From NCBI RefSeq assembly GCF_020782875.1, contig NZ_JAJGBN010000003.1:413716-477715 (forward strand): 64,000 nucleotides of DNA, in the 5' to 3' direction. Source of the DNA: Allomuricauda sp. M10 (GTDB taxonomy: Bacteria > Bacteroidota > Bacteroidia > Flavobacteriales > Flavobacteriaceae). A model generated the notes under the pieces. That model was not told where the DNA came from. It did no database searches and saw only the letters and a list, made by a program, of their open reading frames with translations. Below, piece by piece: positions 25,911-35,207 of this stretch. A program made the position numbers and the translations under genes. The first letter of the stretch is position 1, and the number at the start of each line of letters is the position of its first letter.

Positions 25911-28160
25911 TTAATCCCTTCTTGGCTTTCTGTCGCGGTCACCACCTCTACGGTCGTTACCTCTACGGTCACCGCCACCTCTGCGATCACCGCCACGATC
26001 ACCACGATCTTCTCTTGGTGGTCTTTCCTTGTACCCTTCAGGTTTAGGTAACAACGCTTTTCTGGAAACTTTCTCCTTTTTGGTCTTAGGATCTATTCCG
26101 AAATATTTTACGTCGATTACGTCACCTAGGTTGACCACATCGGTTACATTTTCGGTTCGTTCCCATGCCAATTCGGATACGTGAAGCAACACTTCGTTTC
26201 CTGGGGCATCGATATATTCCACAACGGCACCAAATTCCAAGATTTTGATAACCTTCACTTCATAAGCACTACCTACTTCAGGCTTGAACAACAAGGAATC
26301 GATTTTTTTCAATACCATGTCAATACCTTCCTGATCGGTACCCAAGATTTCCACGATACCTTCTTCAGTATCAGGATCTTCATTGATAACGATTGTAGTC
26401 TTGGATTTTTTCTGAAGGTCTTGGATAACCTCTCCACCTTTACCGATAAGGGCACCGATAAATTCACCGGGAATGACTCTGGTAATGATTTTCGGAGCGT
26501 ACGATTTCACTTCTGGTCTTGGCTCAGCAATAGTCTCTACCAATTTGCCCAAAATGTGCAATCTACCATCCCTTGCCTGCATCAAAGCCTTTACCAAAAT
26601 TTCATAGGACAATCCTTTTACTTTGATGTCCATTTGGCAAGCCGTGATACCGTCAGCGGTACCGGTTACTTTAAAGTCCATATCACCCAAGTGGTCCTCA
26701 TCACCCAAGATATCGGAAAGCACGGCATATTTACCGGTTTCGGTATCGGTGATCAATCCCATAGCAATACCTGAAACAGGTTTTTGCAATTGTACACCGG
26801 CATCCATCAAGGCCATGGTACCCGCACAAACGGTTGCCATGGATGAAGATCCGTTGGATTCCAAGATTTCGGAAACCACACGCACGGTATAAGGACAATC
26901 CGCAGGGATCATACCTTTCAAGGCACGTTGTGCCAAGTTACCGTGACCTACTTCCCTACGTGATGTACCACGAATGGGTCTTGCTTCACCAGTGGAGAAA
27001 GGAGGGAAGTTATAGTGCAAATAGAATGTTTCTTCACCTTCGTAAGATGGCATGTCAATTTGGTTGGCTTCCCTTGAAGTACCCAAAGTTACCGTTGCCA
27101 AAGCTTGGGTTTCCCCACGGGTAAAGATAGATGAACCGTGAACGGATGGTAAATAATCGATCTCGCACCAGATAGGACGAATATCGGTAGTTTTACGACC
27201 ATCCAAACGAAGTCCTTCTTCCAAAGTAAGGTTACGAACGGCTTCTTTTTCAGCTTTGTGGTAGTATTTGGATACCAATCCACCGATCTCTGCCAATTCC
27301 TCTTCAGAATAAGTGGCTTTGATCTCTTCTTTGATGGCAGCAAAAGCTTCACTGCGCTCATGTTTGGAAGATCCACCTTTTGCCACGGCATACACTTTAT
27401 CGTAAGCCATGTTGTGGATTTTTTTCTTCAAATCCTCATCTTCAACCTCTGGTTCGTATTCCCTGGTCTCTTTTTTGCCGAAAGCTTCAGCCAATTTCAC
27501 CTGGGCGGCACACTGAACCTTAATGGCATCATGGGCAAATTTGATGGCTTCCACCATTTCCTCTTCGGAAATTTCACCCATTTCACCTTCCACCATCATC
27601 ACAGAATCTTCAGAAGCACCGATAACCATATCGATATCGGACTCTTTCAATTGAGCCATGGTCGGGTTGATGATCAATTCACCGTTCACCCTTCCTACGC
27701 GTACCTCGGAAATGGGGCACTCAAAAGGAATGTCTGACAATTGAATGGCAGCAGAAGCGGCCAAACCTGCCAAAGCATCGGGCATAACGTTTTCGTCGTG
27801 AGACATCAATTGGATCATCACCTGGGTTTCGGCGTGATAATCTTTTGGGAACAGAGGTCTCAACACCCTGTCCACCAAACGCATGGTCAAAACCTCGCCA
27901 TCGCTAGGTCTGGCCTCACGTTTGAAGAATCCGCCTGGGTAACGCCCAGCAGCGGCAAATTTTTCGCGATAATCAACGGTAAGTGGCAAAAAGTCCACAT
28001 CCGAAGCTTGATAATTGGAGACAACTGTACATAGCAACATACATTTGCCTGATTGGACTACAACAGAACCATGGGCTTGCTTAGCCAATTTTCCGGTTTC
28101 GATGGAAATCTCCCTACCGTCACCAAGGTCAATGACCTCTTTAAAAGTTTTTGGAATCAT
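25911..28160 (-). CDS. pnp: Polynucleotide phosphorylase
   Basis: A 749-residue 3'-5' exoribonuclease that degrades RNA phosphorolytically. Two RNase PH domains are visible, the second containing the [13 protein letters not shown] and [12 protein letters not shown] segments. They are followed by a KH domain ([19 protein letters not shown]) and an S1 domain ([20 protein letters not shown]). The C-terminus is an Arg/Gly/Asp-rich tail of about 40 residues, suitable for RNA contact. It lies downstream of rpsO, an order seen in many bacteria, but a terminator and several hairpins separate them. Confidence 0.97.
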   Translation of the reverse strand: MIPKTFKEVIDLGDGREISIETGKLAKQAHGSVVVQSGKCMLLCTVVSNYQASDVDFLPLTVDYREKFAAAGRYPGGFFKREARPSDGEVLTMRLVDRVLRPLFPKDYHAETQVMIQLMSHDENVMPDALAGLAASAAIQLSDIPFECPISEVRVGRVNGELIINPTMAQLKESDIDMVIGASEDSVMMVEGEMGEISEEEMVEAIKFAHDAIKVQCAAQVKLAEAFGKKETREYEPEVEDEDLKKKIHNMAYDKVYAVAKGGSSKHERSEAFAAIKEEIKATYSEEELAEIGGLVSKYYHKAEKEAVRNLTLEEGLRLDGRKTTDIRPIWCEIDYLPSVHGSSIFTRGETQALATVTLGTSREANQIDMPSYEGEETFYLHYNFPPFSTGEARPIRGTSRREVGHGNLAQRALKGMIPADCPYTVRVVSEILESNGSSSMATVCAGTMALMDAGVQLQKPVSGIAMGLITDTETGKYAVLSDILGDEDHLGDMDFKVTGTADGITACQMDIKVKGLSYEILVKALMQARDGRLHILGKLVETIAEPRPEVKSYAPKIITRVIPGEFIGALIGKGGEVIQDLQKKSKTTIVINEDPDTEEGIVEILGTDQEGIDMVLKKIDSLLFKPEVGSAYEVKVIKILEFGAVVEYIDAPGNEVLLHVSELAWERTENVTDVVNLGDVIDVKYFGIDPKTKKEKVSRKALLPKPEGYKERPPREDRGDRGGDRRGGGDRRGNDRRGGDRDRKPRRD

Positions 28161-28172
28161 AAAAATTGTCTT

Positions 28173-28191
28173 ACCCGCAAATAGCGCGGGT
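28173..28191 (-). promoter_or_regulatory. Hairpin in the pnp 5' leader
   Basis: ACCCGC and GCGGGT pair as a 6-bp GC-rich stem with a 7-base loop, ending about 12 bases upstream of the pnp start. Another hairpin (CCGCC/GGCGG, 28210-28224) lies just upstream. PNPase autoregulation through leader hairpins is known in enterobacteria; a role here is inference. Confidence 0.4.
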
Positions 28192-28297
28192 CGTTAAACA
28201 TTTGGTCTACCGCCATCCGGGCGGCCGGGTTGTGTTGTTGTTGTGTTTGCCTCTCGGCACTGACCAATGAAAAACTATATGAAGCTTTTTGTGTTTG

Positions 28298-28337
28298 CCC
28301 GACCTGCATCGGGACTTGTCGTTGGAGCCCGTCCAAC
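28298..28337. other. Paired small hairpins between rpsO and pnp
   Basis: CCCGA/TCGGG (28298-28313) and GTTGGA/TCCAAC (28321-28337) are two adjacent perfect inverted repeats. They belong to the 213-base gap between rpsO and pnp, which has no reading frame of note and is rich in secondary structure. Confidence 0.5.
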
Positions 28338-28346
28338 TAAAACAAA

Positions 28347-28366
28347 GGGGAAGCCAAAGCCTCCCC
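28347..28366 (-). terminator. Terminator downstream of rpsO
   Basis: On the reverse strand GGGGAGGC pairs with GCTTCCCC (one G-T pair) around a 4-base loop and is followed by TTTGTTTT. It begins 7 bases after the rpsO stop. Confidence 0.8.
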
Positions 28367-28373
28367 GTTATTA

Positions 28374-28643
28374 TTATTTTCTGATACCTAATTCTTTAAT
28401 CAAAGAACGGTATTTTTCAATATCCTTATTTTTAAGGTAATCCAAAAGACTACGTCTTTTACCTACCAAACGAACCAAGGAACGCTCGGTGTTGTAATCT
28501 TTGTGGTTCCTTTTAAGGTGTTCTGTCAAGTGGTTGATACGGTGTGTGAACAAAGCGATCTGTCCTTCCGTAGAACCTGTGTTGCCTTCTGAGCCGCCGT
28601 GTTTCTTGAAAATCTCGGCCTTTACTTCTTTGGTTAAATACAT
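28374..28643 (-). CDS. rpsO: 30S ribosomal protein S15
   Basis: An 89-residue protein of normal length with the family segments GSTEGQIALFTHRINHLTEHLK and LVRLVGKRRSLLDYLKN. S15 binds 16S rRNA early in 30S assembly and in several bacteria represses its own mRNA. The 5' leader here carries a clear hairpin at 28685-28703 and a strong -7 promoter box at 28719-28726. A terminator follows directly, and pnp is the next gene on the same strand. Confidence 0.98.
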   Translation of the reverse strand: MYLTKEVKAEIFKKHGGSEGNTGSTEGQIALFTHRINHLTEHLKRNHKDYNTERSLVRLVGKRRSLLDYLKNKDIEKYRSLIKELGIRK

Positions 28644-28684
28644 TCCAATATTATTTAAATGATTTTTATGTATTGATTGTCAGT

Positions 28685-28703
28685 TCCTTCGTCTCTCGAA
28701 GGA
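28685..28703 (-). promoter_or_regulatory. Hairpin in the rpsO 5' leader
   Basis: TCCTTCG and CGAAGGA form a perfect 7-bp stem around a 5-base loop, 42-60 bases upstream of the rpsO start codon and just after the predicted transcription start. It is a candidate S15-binding autoregulatory structure; the function is inferred. Confidence 0.4.
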
Positions 28704-28718
28704 CGCGCAATCAGCGTG

Positions 28719-28726
28719 CAAAGATA
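28719..28726 (-). promoter_or_regulatory. Predicted -7 promoter element of rpsO
   Basis: TATCTTTG on the reverse strand matches the TAnnTTTG consensus exactly. It lies 76-83 bases upstream of the start codon and places the leader hairpin at the 5' end of the message. No TTG is found at the usual -33 spacing. Confidence 0.4.
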
Positions 28727-28816
28727 AGCCTTTTTTTGAAACTACGAATTTTAACAAGAAATTAAACCTTTTGCAAAAAGGGTGGTCAAAGAGCCAAACC
28801 TTTAAATTCAATCGTT

Positions 28817-29695
28817 ATGAAAAAGAAAACTAAATCAATGATTTTGAATCCGTTTGCCCTATTTGTTTTGGGTGGACTTTTGCTGACCTTTTCCTCTTGT
28901 AGTGATGAAGCTGCCCAAACTGAAGACCTATCTTCCACCGAGGTGATTTCAGCAACTGAACTTAAGTACAGCGATGAAACGGAAATGATCTCGGAAGAAG
29001 TTTCCACCATTGCCGAAGACCTGTATGCCGCTGATGAAATTGCCAGTTTATCCAAGGGCGATTACCATTCCGATTATTTGCCTGAATGTGCTACTGTTAC
29101 CGTGGTTGTCACCGATACCACCAAAGATGTTACCTTGGATTTTGGTGAAGGTTGCGAACTCCACAATGGGAATACCCTAAGCGGTATCATCCATATAAGC
29201 TATGCTTTGGATTTGGAGGCTGCATCCAACACCATTGAACTGACTTTGGAAAACTTTACCTTCAATGATGTGGCAGTAGAAGGTGCTTCGAACATTGTAA
29301 GGGTACGAAGCAATGAAAATGGAAATCCACAGGGTACCGCCAATGCTTCTTTTACGGCCACTTGGCCCAATGGTGATGTGGCTTCCTTTAACGGAACCCG
29401 CACTAGGGAATGGATCGAAGGATTTGGAACCGGTTTTTGGGGCGACAATGTTTTCTTGATCACAGGTAAAAGAACCTATGTGAGTAGGGCAGGCAATGAA
29501 TTCATCAAGGAAATTACTACGCCATTGAGAAGGGAAATGTCTTGCCGTTTTATTGTGAGCGGAGTTTTGGATATTACCCGATTGGGCAATACGGTAAGTC
29601 TTGATTTTGGTGATGGCTCTTGTGATGCCATTGGAACCTTAACTTATCTTGATGGCACCCAAGAAGAAATTTTCCTCCGCAGATTTAAGAATTAA
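28817..29695 (+). CDS. Hypothetical lipoprotein
   Basis: A 292-residue protein whose N-terminal hydrophobic segment ends in a lipobox-like FSSC, so it is probably a lipid-anchored envelope protein. The mature part begins with an acidic Glu/Ser/Thr-rich stretch and then is mostly beta-type. It has two similar pairs of segments around VTLDFGEGCELHNG and VSLDFGDGSCDAIG, perhaps an internal duplication. No known domain was recognised. It is divergent from rpsO and ends at a bidirectional terminator. Confidence 0.8.
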   Translation: MKKKTKSMILNPFALFVLGGLLLTFSSCSDEAAQTEDLSSTEVISATELKYSDETEMISEEVSTIAEDLYAADEIASLSKGDYHSDYLPECATVTVVVTDTTKDVTLDFGEGCELHNGNTLSGIIHISYALDLEAASNTIELTLENFTFNDVAVEGASNIVRVRSNENGNPQGTANASFTATWPNGDVASFNGTRTREWIEGFGTGFWGDNVFLITGKRTYVSRAGNEFIKEITTPLRREMSCRFIVSGVLDITRLGNTVSLDFGDGSCDAIGTLTYLDGTQEEIFLRRFKN

Positions 29696-29762
29696 ATGAA
29701 GAAATAAGTGTTGTCACATCGAGCGCAGTCGATATGTAAATGCATCAATTGAAAAAGAAAAT

Positions 29763-29790
29763 AAAAAAGCCCCGGACTCGGGGCTTTTTT
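29763..29790. terminator. Bidirectional terminator between lipoprotein gene and accD
   Basis: AAAAAAGCCCCG (29763-29774) and CGGGGCTTTTTT (29779-29790) form a perfect 12-bp stem with a 4-base loop and T-runs on both strands. The accD stop codon at 29790-29792 overlaps its edge. Confidence 0.95.
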
Positions 29791-30650
29791 TATGCTCTAA
29801 TGGGCTGGTTGGTGATCAAGTCGATATAAAGATTGACTTTCTTTTTCAGCTCACTGCGGTGTGCAATGAAATCCAAAAACCCATGTTCTTTCAAAAATTC
29901 CGCTGTTTGGAAACCTTCCGGAAGATCTTTTCCTGTTGTATCCTTCACTACCCTTGGTCCTGCAAATCCGATCAATGCTCCCGGTTCTGCAATATTGATA
30001 TCTCCCAACATAGCATAGGAAGCGGTTGTTCCCCCAGTAGTTGGGTCGGTACATAAGGAAATGTAAGGAATCTGCGCTTCGGCCAATTGTGCCAATTTTG
30101 CAGAGGTTTTTGCCAACTGCATCAAAGACAAAGCGGCTTCCATCATACGGGCACCACCTGATTTTGAAATCATCAGGAAGGGGGCCTTTTTCTTTTTGGC
30201 TACATCAATGGCTCGAGAAATTTTTTCTCCTACCACACTACCCATGGAACCACCGATGAAGGCGAAATCCATACAGGCAACCACAAGGTCTTGCCCCATT
30301 GACTTACCAACGGCACACCTTACGGCATCTTTTAAACCGGTCTTTTGCTCAGCGGCCCTTAAGCGATCTGAGTACTTTTTGGTATCCACAAATTTTAAAG
30401 GATCCTTGGAGGTCATGTTGGCATCGAACTCACGGAACTTGTTGTCATCAAAAAGAATCTCAAAATATTCCTTACTGCCAATACGAACGTGGTAATCGTC
30501 TTCTGGACTAACGTAAAAATTTTTGGCGAGATCTTCGGATTCTACAATTTTACCGGTTGGGGATTTATACCATAATCCCTTTGGGGTGTCCTTTTTTTCC
30601 TCGGTTGCGGTCTGTATTCCTTTTTCCTTTCTTTTAAACCAAGACGACAT
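29790..30650 (-). CDS. accD: Acetyl-CoA carboxylase carboxyltransferase subunit beta
   Basis: A 286-residue subunit that, with AccA, transfers CO2 from carboxybiotin to acetyl-CoA to make malonyl-CoA. Carboxyltransferase motifs are clear: [34 protein letters not shown] and GFAGPRVV. The N-terminal zinc ribbon normally present (CxxC and CxxC) has lost all four cysteines: the positions read KSPTG and [11 protein letters not shown]. The C-terminus ends just inside the terminator at 29763-29790. It lies 28 bases after fbaA on the same strand and may be co-transcribed. Confidence 0.96.
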   Translation of the reverse strand: MSSWFKRKEKGIQTATEEKKDTPKGLWYKSPTGKIVESEDLAKNFYVSPEDDYHVRIGSKEYFEILFDDNKFREFDANMTSKDPLKFVDTKKYSDRLRAAEQKTGLKDAVRCAVGKSMGQDLVVACMDFAFIGGSMGSVVGEKISRAIDVAKKKKAPFLMISKSGGARMMEAALSLMQLAKTSAKLAQLAEAQIPYISLCTDPTTGGTTASYAMLGDINIAEPGALIGFAGPRVVKDTTGKDLPEGFQTAEFLKEHGFLDFIAHRSELKKKVNLYIDLITNQPIRA

Positions 30651-30678
30651 GCAATCAAATTTAAGTTAAACGAAGGGT

Positions 30679-31746
30679 TTACAAGGTATTTACATTGTTC
30701 AGGTCTTCAAAAGCCTTCTTCAAACGTGCGATGAAAGTCTTTTCACCTTCACGAAGCCAAACTCTTGGATCGTAATATTTTTTGTTGGGTTGGTCGTCTC
30801 CCTCAGGATTTCCGATTTGGCCTTGTAGGTAAGCGGATTTGCCTTGAACATAATCCCTAACGCCTTCCAAAAATGCATATTGAAGATCGGTGTCGATGTT
30901 CATTTTGATTACCCCATAACCAATAGCTTCCCTAATCTCTTCCAAAGTAGAACCGGATCCACCGTGGAAAACAAAATCGATATGATTGTGCTCCACACCG
31001 TATTTATTGGAAATATATTCTTGGGAGTTTCTCAAGATTTTTGGGGTCAACTTCACGTTACCCGGTTTGTAAACCCCGTGCACGTTACCGAAAGCGGCCG
31101 CAATGGTAAAACGTGGGCTTACTTTAGAAAGTTCCTCGTAAGCATAGGCCACTTCTTCAGGTTGGGTGTACAATTTGGAATCGTCCACATCGGAGTTATC
31201 CACACCATCTTCCTCGCCACCGGTGATACCCAATTCAATTTCCAAGGTCATGCCCATCTTGCTCATGCGCTCCAAATAGCCCTTGCAGATTTCAATGTTT
31301 TCTTCAAGAGGTTCTTCGGATAGGTCGATCATATGCGAGCTGAACAATGGTTTGCCCGTAGCTTTGAAGTTTTCCTCGCTGGCATCCAAAAGGCCATCGA
31401 TCCAAGGCAACAGTTTTTTGGCACAGTGGTCAGTATGCAAAATTACGGTAGCACCATAGGCCTCGGCCAATTGGTGTATATGTTTTGCTCCGGCAATACC
31501 ACCAAGGATGGCAGCCTTCTGTCCTTCATTTGAAAGTCCTTTACCGGCATTGAATTGTGCACCCCCGTTAGAAAATTGGATGATTACGGGAGAGTTCAAA
31601 GAGGCTGCGGTTTCCATTACGGCATTGATGGTGTCCGAACCGATCACATTTACCGCGGGAAGGGCATATCCGTTTTCTTTTGCGTGCTTAAAAATTGCTT
31701 GTACTTCATCGCCGGTGGCAACGCCCGGCTTGATATTGTGGGACAT
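30679..31746 (-). CDS. fbaA: Class II fructose-bisphosphate aldolase
   Basis: A 355-residue zinc-dependent aldolase that cleaves fructose 1,6-bisphosphate in glycolysis and runs in reverse in gluconeogenesis. Zinc ligands are visible in VILHTDHCAKK, in AAFGNVHGVYKPGN and in FVFHGGSGS. The MTLEIELGITGGEEDGVDN segment and the KMNIDTDLQYAF catalytic end are also typical. The length matches the long FbaA subclass. A TACTTTTG box lies about 33-40 bases upstream of the start. accD follows. Confidence 0.97.
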   Translation of the reverse strand: MSHNIKPGVATGDEVQAIFKHAKENGYALPAVNVIGSDTINAVMETAASLNSPVIIQFSNGGAQFNAGKGLSNEGQKAAILGGIAGAKHIHQLAEAYGATVILHTDHCAKKLLPWIDGLLDASEENFKATGKPLFSSHMIDLSEEPLEENIEICKGYLERMSKMGMTLEIELGITGGEEDGVDNSDVDDSKLYTQPEEVAYAYEELSKVSPRFTIAAAFGNVHGVYKPGNVKLTPKILRNSQEYISNKYGVEHNHIDFVFHGGSGSTLEEIREAIGYGVIKMNIDTDLQYAFLEGVRDYVQGKSAYLQGQIGNPEGDDQPNKKYYDPRVWLREGEKTFIARLKKAFEDLNNVNTL

Positions 31747-31778
31747 AGTTATAGATGGTTTCGAATTAAAATAGAGGA

Positions 31779-31786
31779 CAAAAGTA
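31779..31786 (-). promoter_or_regulatory. Predicted -7 promoter element of fbaA
   Basis: TACTTTTG on the reverse strand is an exact TAnnTTTG match, 33-40 bases before the fbaA start codon. It lies in the 54-base gap after the BamA/TamA-like gene. No clear -33 TTG was found. Confidence 0.35.
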
Positions 31787-31800
31787 ATAAAATATTTGCT

Positions 31801-34389
31801 CTAGAAAGGATAATTGATCCCGATATTGAACACGGCGTTTCCGAGGTTATAGCCATTGAACCAGCGATCTGATCCCACTTTTGCGGGATTGTAGGTTTTG
31901 AAGCCCACATCTAGTCGGAAGACAAAATAGGTGAAGTCATACCGCAGACCAAGCCCTGTACCCAAGGCAATATCGGCCAAGGATGAAAAACCTGTGAAAA
32001 TGGCATCGGGGTTGTTTTCATTGTCAAATACGTTCCAAATGTTCCCGGCATCTGCAAAAAGGGCACCCTTTACATCCCCTGCAATGGGAAACCTGTATTC
32101 CAAGTTGAAGGCCAGTTTCAGGTTAGCTTCATTAAAGTCGTTGATGTTGTCCGTTTTACCGGGGCCCAATTCGTAAGCGTTCCAGGCCCTGTTGTCATTG
32201 GATCCCCCGGCAAAGTAACTCCTAACGAACGGAATACTGTTCGAGTTTCCGTAAGGGACGGCCATCCCGAAGAAGCTCCTAAAAGCCAACACTTGCGATC
32301 CACCAATGTCCCAATGTCGGATATAATCCAATTCCGATTTCACATATTGTGAAAAGGGTACGCCGAAAACCAACAATTGATTGTTATCGTTCTTGTTGTA
32401 AGGAACCGCATTGGCAATCAGGGACAGCATGCCACCCGCACTTTCAAACTTGATGCGGTACTGATAAAAGTCGTTATCGTTGATGTCCGATTTGCTGTTC
32501 TTGGTATGGGTAAAGTTACTGGCGAAAATGAGGTTGTTCTCCGTCAATCGCCTTCTTCGTTCCTCAATGCTGTTTACTTCGTCTAGTTCATCGGCTGTAA
32601 CGGGAATCTCATTGTTCAATACCGCCTGAACAAAGGCATTGGCACCATCAGGTATATCCAAGCGGAGGGGGTCTGTTGAATCGTCCACGCTTTTAAAATA
32701 ATCGGCATACGCTGGGTCATCCTGAAATTGATCGGCAATGTCATCTAAATTGGAAAACGTATTTCGGTATACATTATAAAAGTTGTCCGGGTTTACGTTT
32801 CGAACAAATTCGACATTCAATAGCTCAAAGTTGTTTTTCAACCTATCCGAAGGAGTCCAGTTATAGGATAAAATAGAGTTAAGGGATTGTTTGTCCAGAC
32901 CAATGTTCTTTTGAAAATTAGTACCTGCCGACAACCTACTTTGGGGCAACATGTAGTATGGAATTATTTTTTCGGTGCTAAAGGGCAACCAAATCCTTGG
33001 GAAGGTGATGTTGATATCCCCACCAAGCTCTGAGGTGAAGGTTTCGTTGGAAAGGGAGGCATCACTCAAAAGACCAATGGATCCCCTGGCCGATACGTTC
33101 AAAGTTTCTGCACCACCGAACACGTTTCGGGTAATCACGGAGGTACTGAACGCCGTTCCAACCTGTTGGATGTTGGAATGAGTCACATCAAAGTTCATGT
33201 TCAGCGAAAACTTCTTTTTGGCTGCCAAATACACATTGGTGGTCAATTCGGTTTGGGAAGAATCCGGAATAAATTCGATGTTGGGATACTTAAAAGTATT
33301 CAGGTTGGTAATCTGTCTGTAGGTTCTTATGCGGTCCAAATCCCGGTATACACTATCCTTTTCAAAAAATATGGCATCGGTGAGTGCTTTGGGGCTGTAC
33401 CTCAATTTGTTGGCGTAGTGAATGACGAAATTGTCGTACTCCAACGTTTTTAAAGAATCGGTGTCGCCATTTATATCGTAATCCGCATAAATATTCACCT
33501 GTTTGTGTCTGGCTACCCTATATGGACTGTTGGCATCAGTACTATCCGTGGCGCTTCTGAATTTTTTAATATTGAGTTGTACCTCCATCAATTGGTCGTC
33601 GGCAGCTAAAGTGGTATCCCTTAAAATGTCATAATTAATAGAGCTTTCCTGAAAATTATAGACCCCGGAGTTTCGGAACAAAGTAGTCAGTCGTTCCCGT
33701 TCCAAGGTGAAATTTTGAAGGTCGAACTGCTCTCCTTTTTTTACAAAACTTCGCTTTGAGGTCACGTTGTAAATGGAATCCAATTCAGGGGAAGTAATGT
33801 TTTTTTGGACCGTGTCAATGATATACGGATTGTTCAGGGTGATGTTATAAGCTACCTGCGCTCGTTTTTTTCGGGAGCTTTCCACAATTTCATAATCGCC
33901 GTAATTGTTGAAGTACCCCTTGCTGTTATAATAGGCCTCCATCCGGTTCAAGGATTTGTTGGTCAAAGCAGTATCAATGACCACTGGGGGCTCGCCAACT
34001 CTTTTTAGAAATTCACTGGCACCTTTTACGATAAAAGATTCCTGTAACCTGCTGACTTGTTTTTTGGAGAGTAGATTATTGAGTCGTTTTTCACGTTTGT
34101 CCTTTCTGTGCAGCCAATCCTGAAAAGAAGAATCCGGATTTTCCTTGGCCATGTTGTACAGGTTCAAACGCAGGGGATATCCGAGAACGCTGCTATTGGG
34201 TTTTTGGTCGATGAGGCCTTTGATCTCGCTATCGGTCACCTTTTCATCATCTACATAAATGGTGTTCTTGGTGAGCAGCAATTCATCATCCCCCACCTTT
34301 TTAAGTGTATTGCAACCCGAAATGCTTACCATAAGCAACAATAATCCTATTTTTGCCCAGTTGCACATTAGACTTAAAGAACCCCTCAT
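31801..34389 (-). CDS. BamA/TamA-family outer-membrane protein
   Basis: A protein of about 862 residues with a lipoprotein-like signal (a hydrophobic run ending in SGC). The start is set at 34389 (MRGSLSLMCNWAK); 34368 is also possible, while a frame to 34431 would enter the divergent gene. The N-terminal half resembles POTRA-type modules, for example NKSLNRMEAYYNSKGYFNN and DRIRTYRQITNLNTFKYPNIEF. The C-terminal half is an Omp85 beta-barrel ending in Phe, with SFVRSYFAGGSNDNRAW and LNLEYRFP-like strands. It probably inserts or moves proteins at the outer membrane. Confidence 0.88.
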   Translation of the reverse strand: MRGSLSLMCNWAKIGLLLLMVSISGCNTLKKVGDDELLLTKNTIYVDDEKVTDSEIKGLIDQKPNSSVLGYPLRLNLYNMAKENPDSSFQDWLHRKDKREKRLNNLLSKKQVSRLQESFIVKGASEFLKRVGEPPVVIDTALTNKSLNRMEAYYNSKGYFNNYGDYEIVESSRKKRAQVAYNITLNNPYIIDTVQKNITSPELDSIYNVTSKRSFVKKGEQFDLQNFTLERERLTTLFRNSGVYNFQESSINYDILRDTTLAADDQLMEVQLNIKKFRSATDSTDANSPYRVARHKQVNIYADYDINGDTDSLKTLEYDNFVIHYANKLRYSPKALTDAIFFEKDSVYRDLDRIRTYRQITNLNTFKYPNIEFIPDSSQTELTTNVYLAAKKKFSLNMNFDVTHSNIQQVGTAFSTSVITRNVFGGAETLNVSARGSIGLLSDASLSNETFTSELGGDINITFPRIWLPFSTEKIIPYYMLPQSRLSAGTNFQKNIGLDKQSLNSILSYNWTPSDRLKNNFELLNVEFVRNVNPDNFYNVYRNTFSNLDDIADQFQDDPAYADYFKSVDDSTDPLRLDIPDGANAFVQAVLNNEIPVTADELDEVNSIEERRRRLTENNLIFASNFTHTKNSKSDINDNDFYQYRIKFESAGGMLSLIANAVPYNKNDNNQLLVFGVPFSQYVKSELDYIRHWDIGGSQVLAFRSFFGMAVPYGNSNSIPFVRSYFAGGSNDNRAWNAYELGPGKTDNINDFNEANLKLAFNLEYRFPIAGDVKGALFADAGNIWNVFDNENNPDAIFTGFSSLADIALGTGLGLRYDFTYFVFRLDVGFKTYNPAKVGSDRWFNGYNLGNAVFNIGINYPF

Positions 34390-34413
34390 AGACGCCAAAA
34401 ATACACGATTTAG

Positions 34414-35130
34414 ATGGTTACAAAAAACCAAATTAAACTAGTTGTAAGCCTAAAGCAAAAAAAGTACCGATCTCAACACGGACTCTTTGTGGTTGAGGGT
34501 GAAAAGTTGATAAAAGAGTTGCTACGAGAGGGATTAAGGCCTTTCAAAATTTTTGTGGCATCTGGCCATCATTTCAGCGGATTTGGTGAAGTGGACCAAA
34601 TTTCCACGGCGGATTTAAAACAAATGAGCAGTTTGAAACAACCCAATGGCGTTTTGGGAGTTTTTTATATGCCCGAAGTGCACCAAAACGAAATTTCTGA
34701 TTGGGTGGTTGTTTTGGATGCCGTTCGGGATCCTGGCAATTTGGGAACGATCATACGATTGTGCGACTGGTTCGGGATCAAACAATTAATATGTTCCGAA
34801 GATACCGTGGATTGCTTCAACCCAAAAGTACTTCAGGCCACCATGGGGTCCATTGCCAGAGTGAACATTGTGTACACGGATTTGACTACTTACATCAAAA
34901 AATCGGGGTTGCCTGTTTTTGGAGCTTTTATGGACGGTACATCCATCTATACCCAAAAAATGCCCGAAAAAGGTGTGCTGGTCATGGGCAATGAGGCCAA
35001 TGGTATTTCCAAGGAGATATCAGCATTGGTCACCGAACGTATTTCCATTCCACAATTTGGTGAACCAACGGCCGAAAGCCTAAATGTGGCCACAGCTACT
35101 GCGATTCTTCTAAACGAGATCAGGAGGTAA
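34414..35130 (+). CDS. TrmH/SpoU-family RNA 2'-O-methyltransferase
   Basis: A 238-residue SPOUT-class methyltransferase. The N-terminal part (QKKYRSQHGLFVVEGEKLIKELL) is the substrate-binding domain usual in this family. The catalytic part shows DAVRDPGNLGTIIRLCDWFG, then LVMGNEANGISKEI and SLNVATATAILLNE, the three SpoU motifs. It probably methylates a ribose in rRNA or tRNA; the target is not known. It is divergent from the BamA/TamA-like gene, with start codons about 25 bases apart. Confidence 0.93.
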   Translation: MVTKNQIKLVVSLKQKKYRSQHGLFVVEGEKLIKELLREGLRPFKIFVASGHHFSGFGEVDQISTADLKQMSSLKQPNGVLGVFYMPEVHQNEISDWVVVLDAVRDPGNLGTIIRLCDWFGIKQLICSEDTVDCFNPKVLQATMGSIARVNIVYTDLTTYIKKSGLPVFGAFMDGTSIYTQKMPEKGVLVMGNEANGISKEISALVTERISIPQFGEPTAESLNVATATAILLNEIRR

Positions 35131-35132
35131 TC

Positions 35133-35204
35133 AGATTATTGGATAATTAGATTCTTGGATTTTCGGACGTCTAAATATCTAACAATCTGGTAATCCAATA
35201 ATCT
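35133..35204. repeat. Inverted repeat between convergent genes
   Basis: AGATTATTGGAT (35133-35144) and ATCCAATAATCT (35193-35204) are perfect 12-base arms around 48 bases. A partial third copy (TTAGATTCTTGGAT) lies between them. The element fills the gap between the methyltransferase gene and porT. It may act as a terminator or be a degenerate repeat. Confidence 0.55.
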
Positions 35205-35207
35205 AAT

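Noticed and set aside
26181..26774. 197-codon forward frame opposite pnp
   Set aside because: A shadow of pnp, rich in Phe/His as expected from the reverse of a Lys/Glu-rich gene; no start context or domain.
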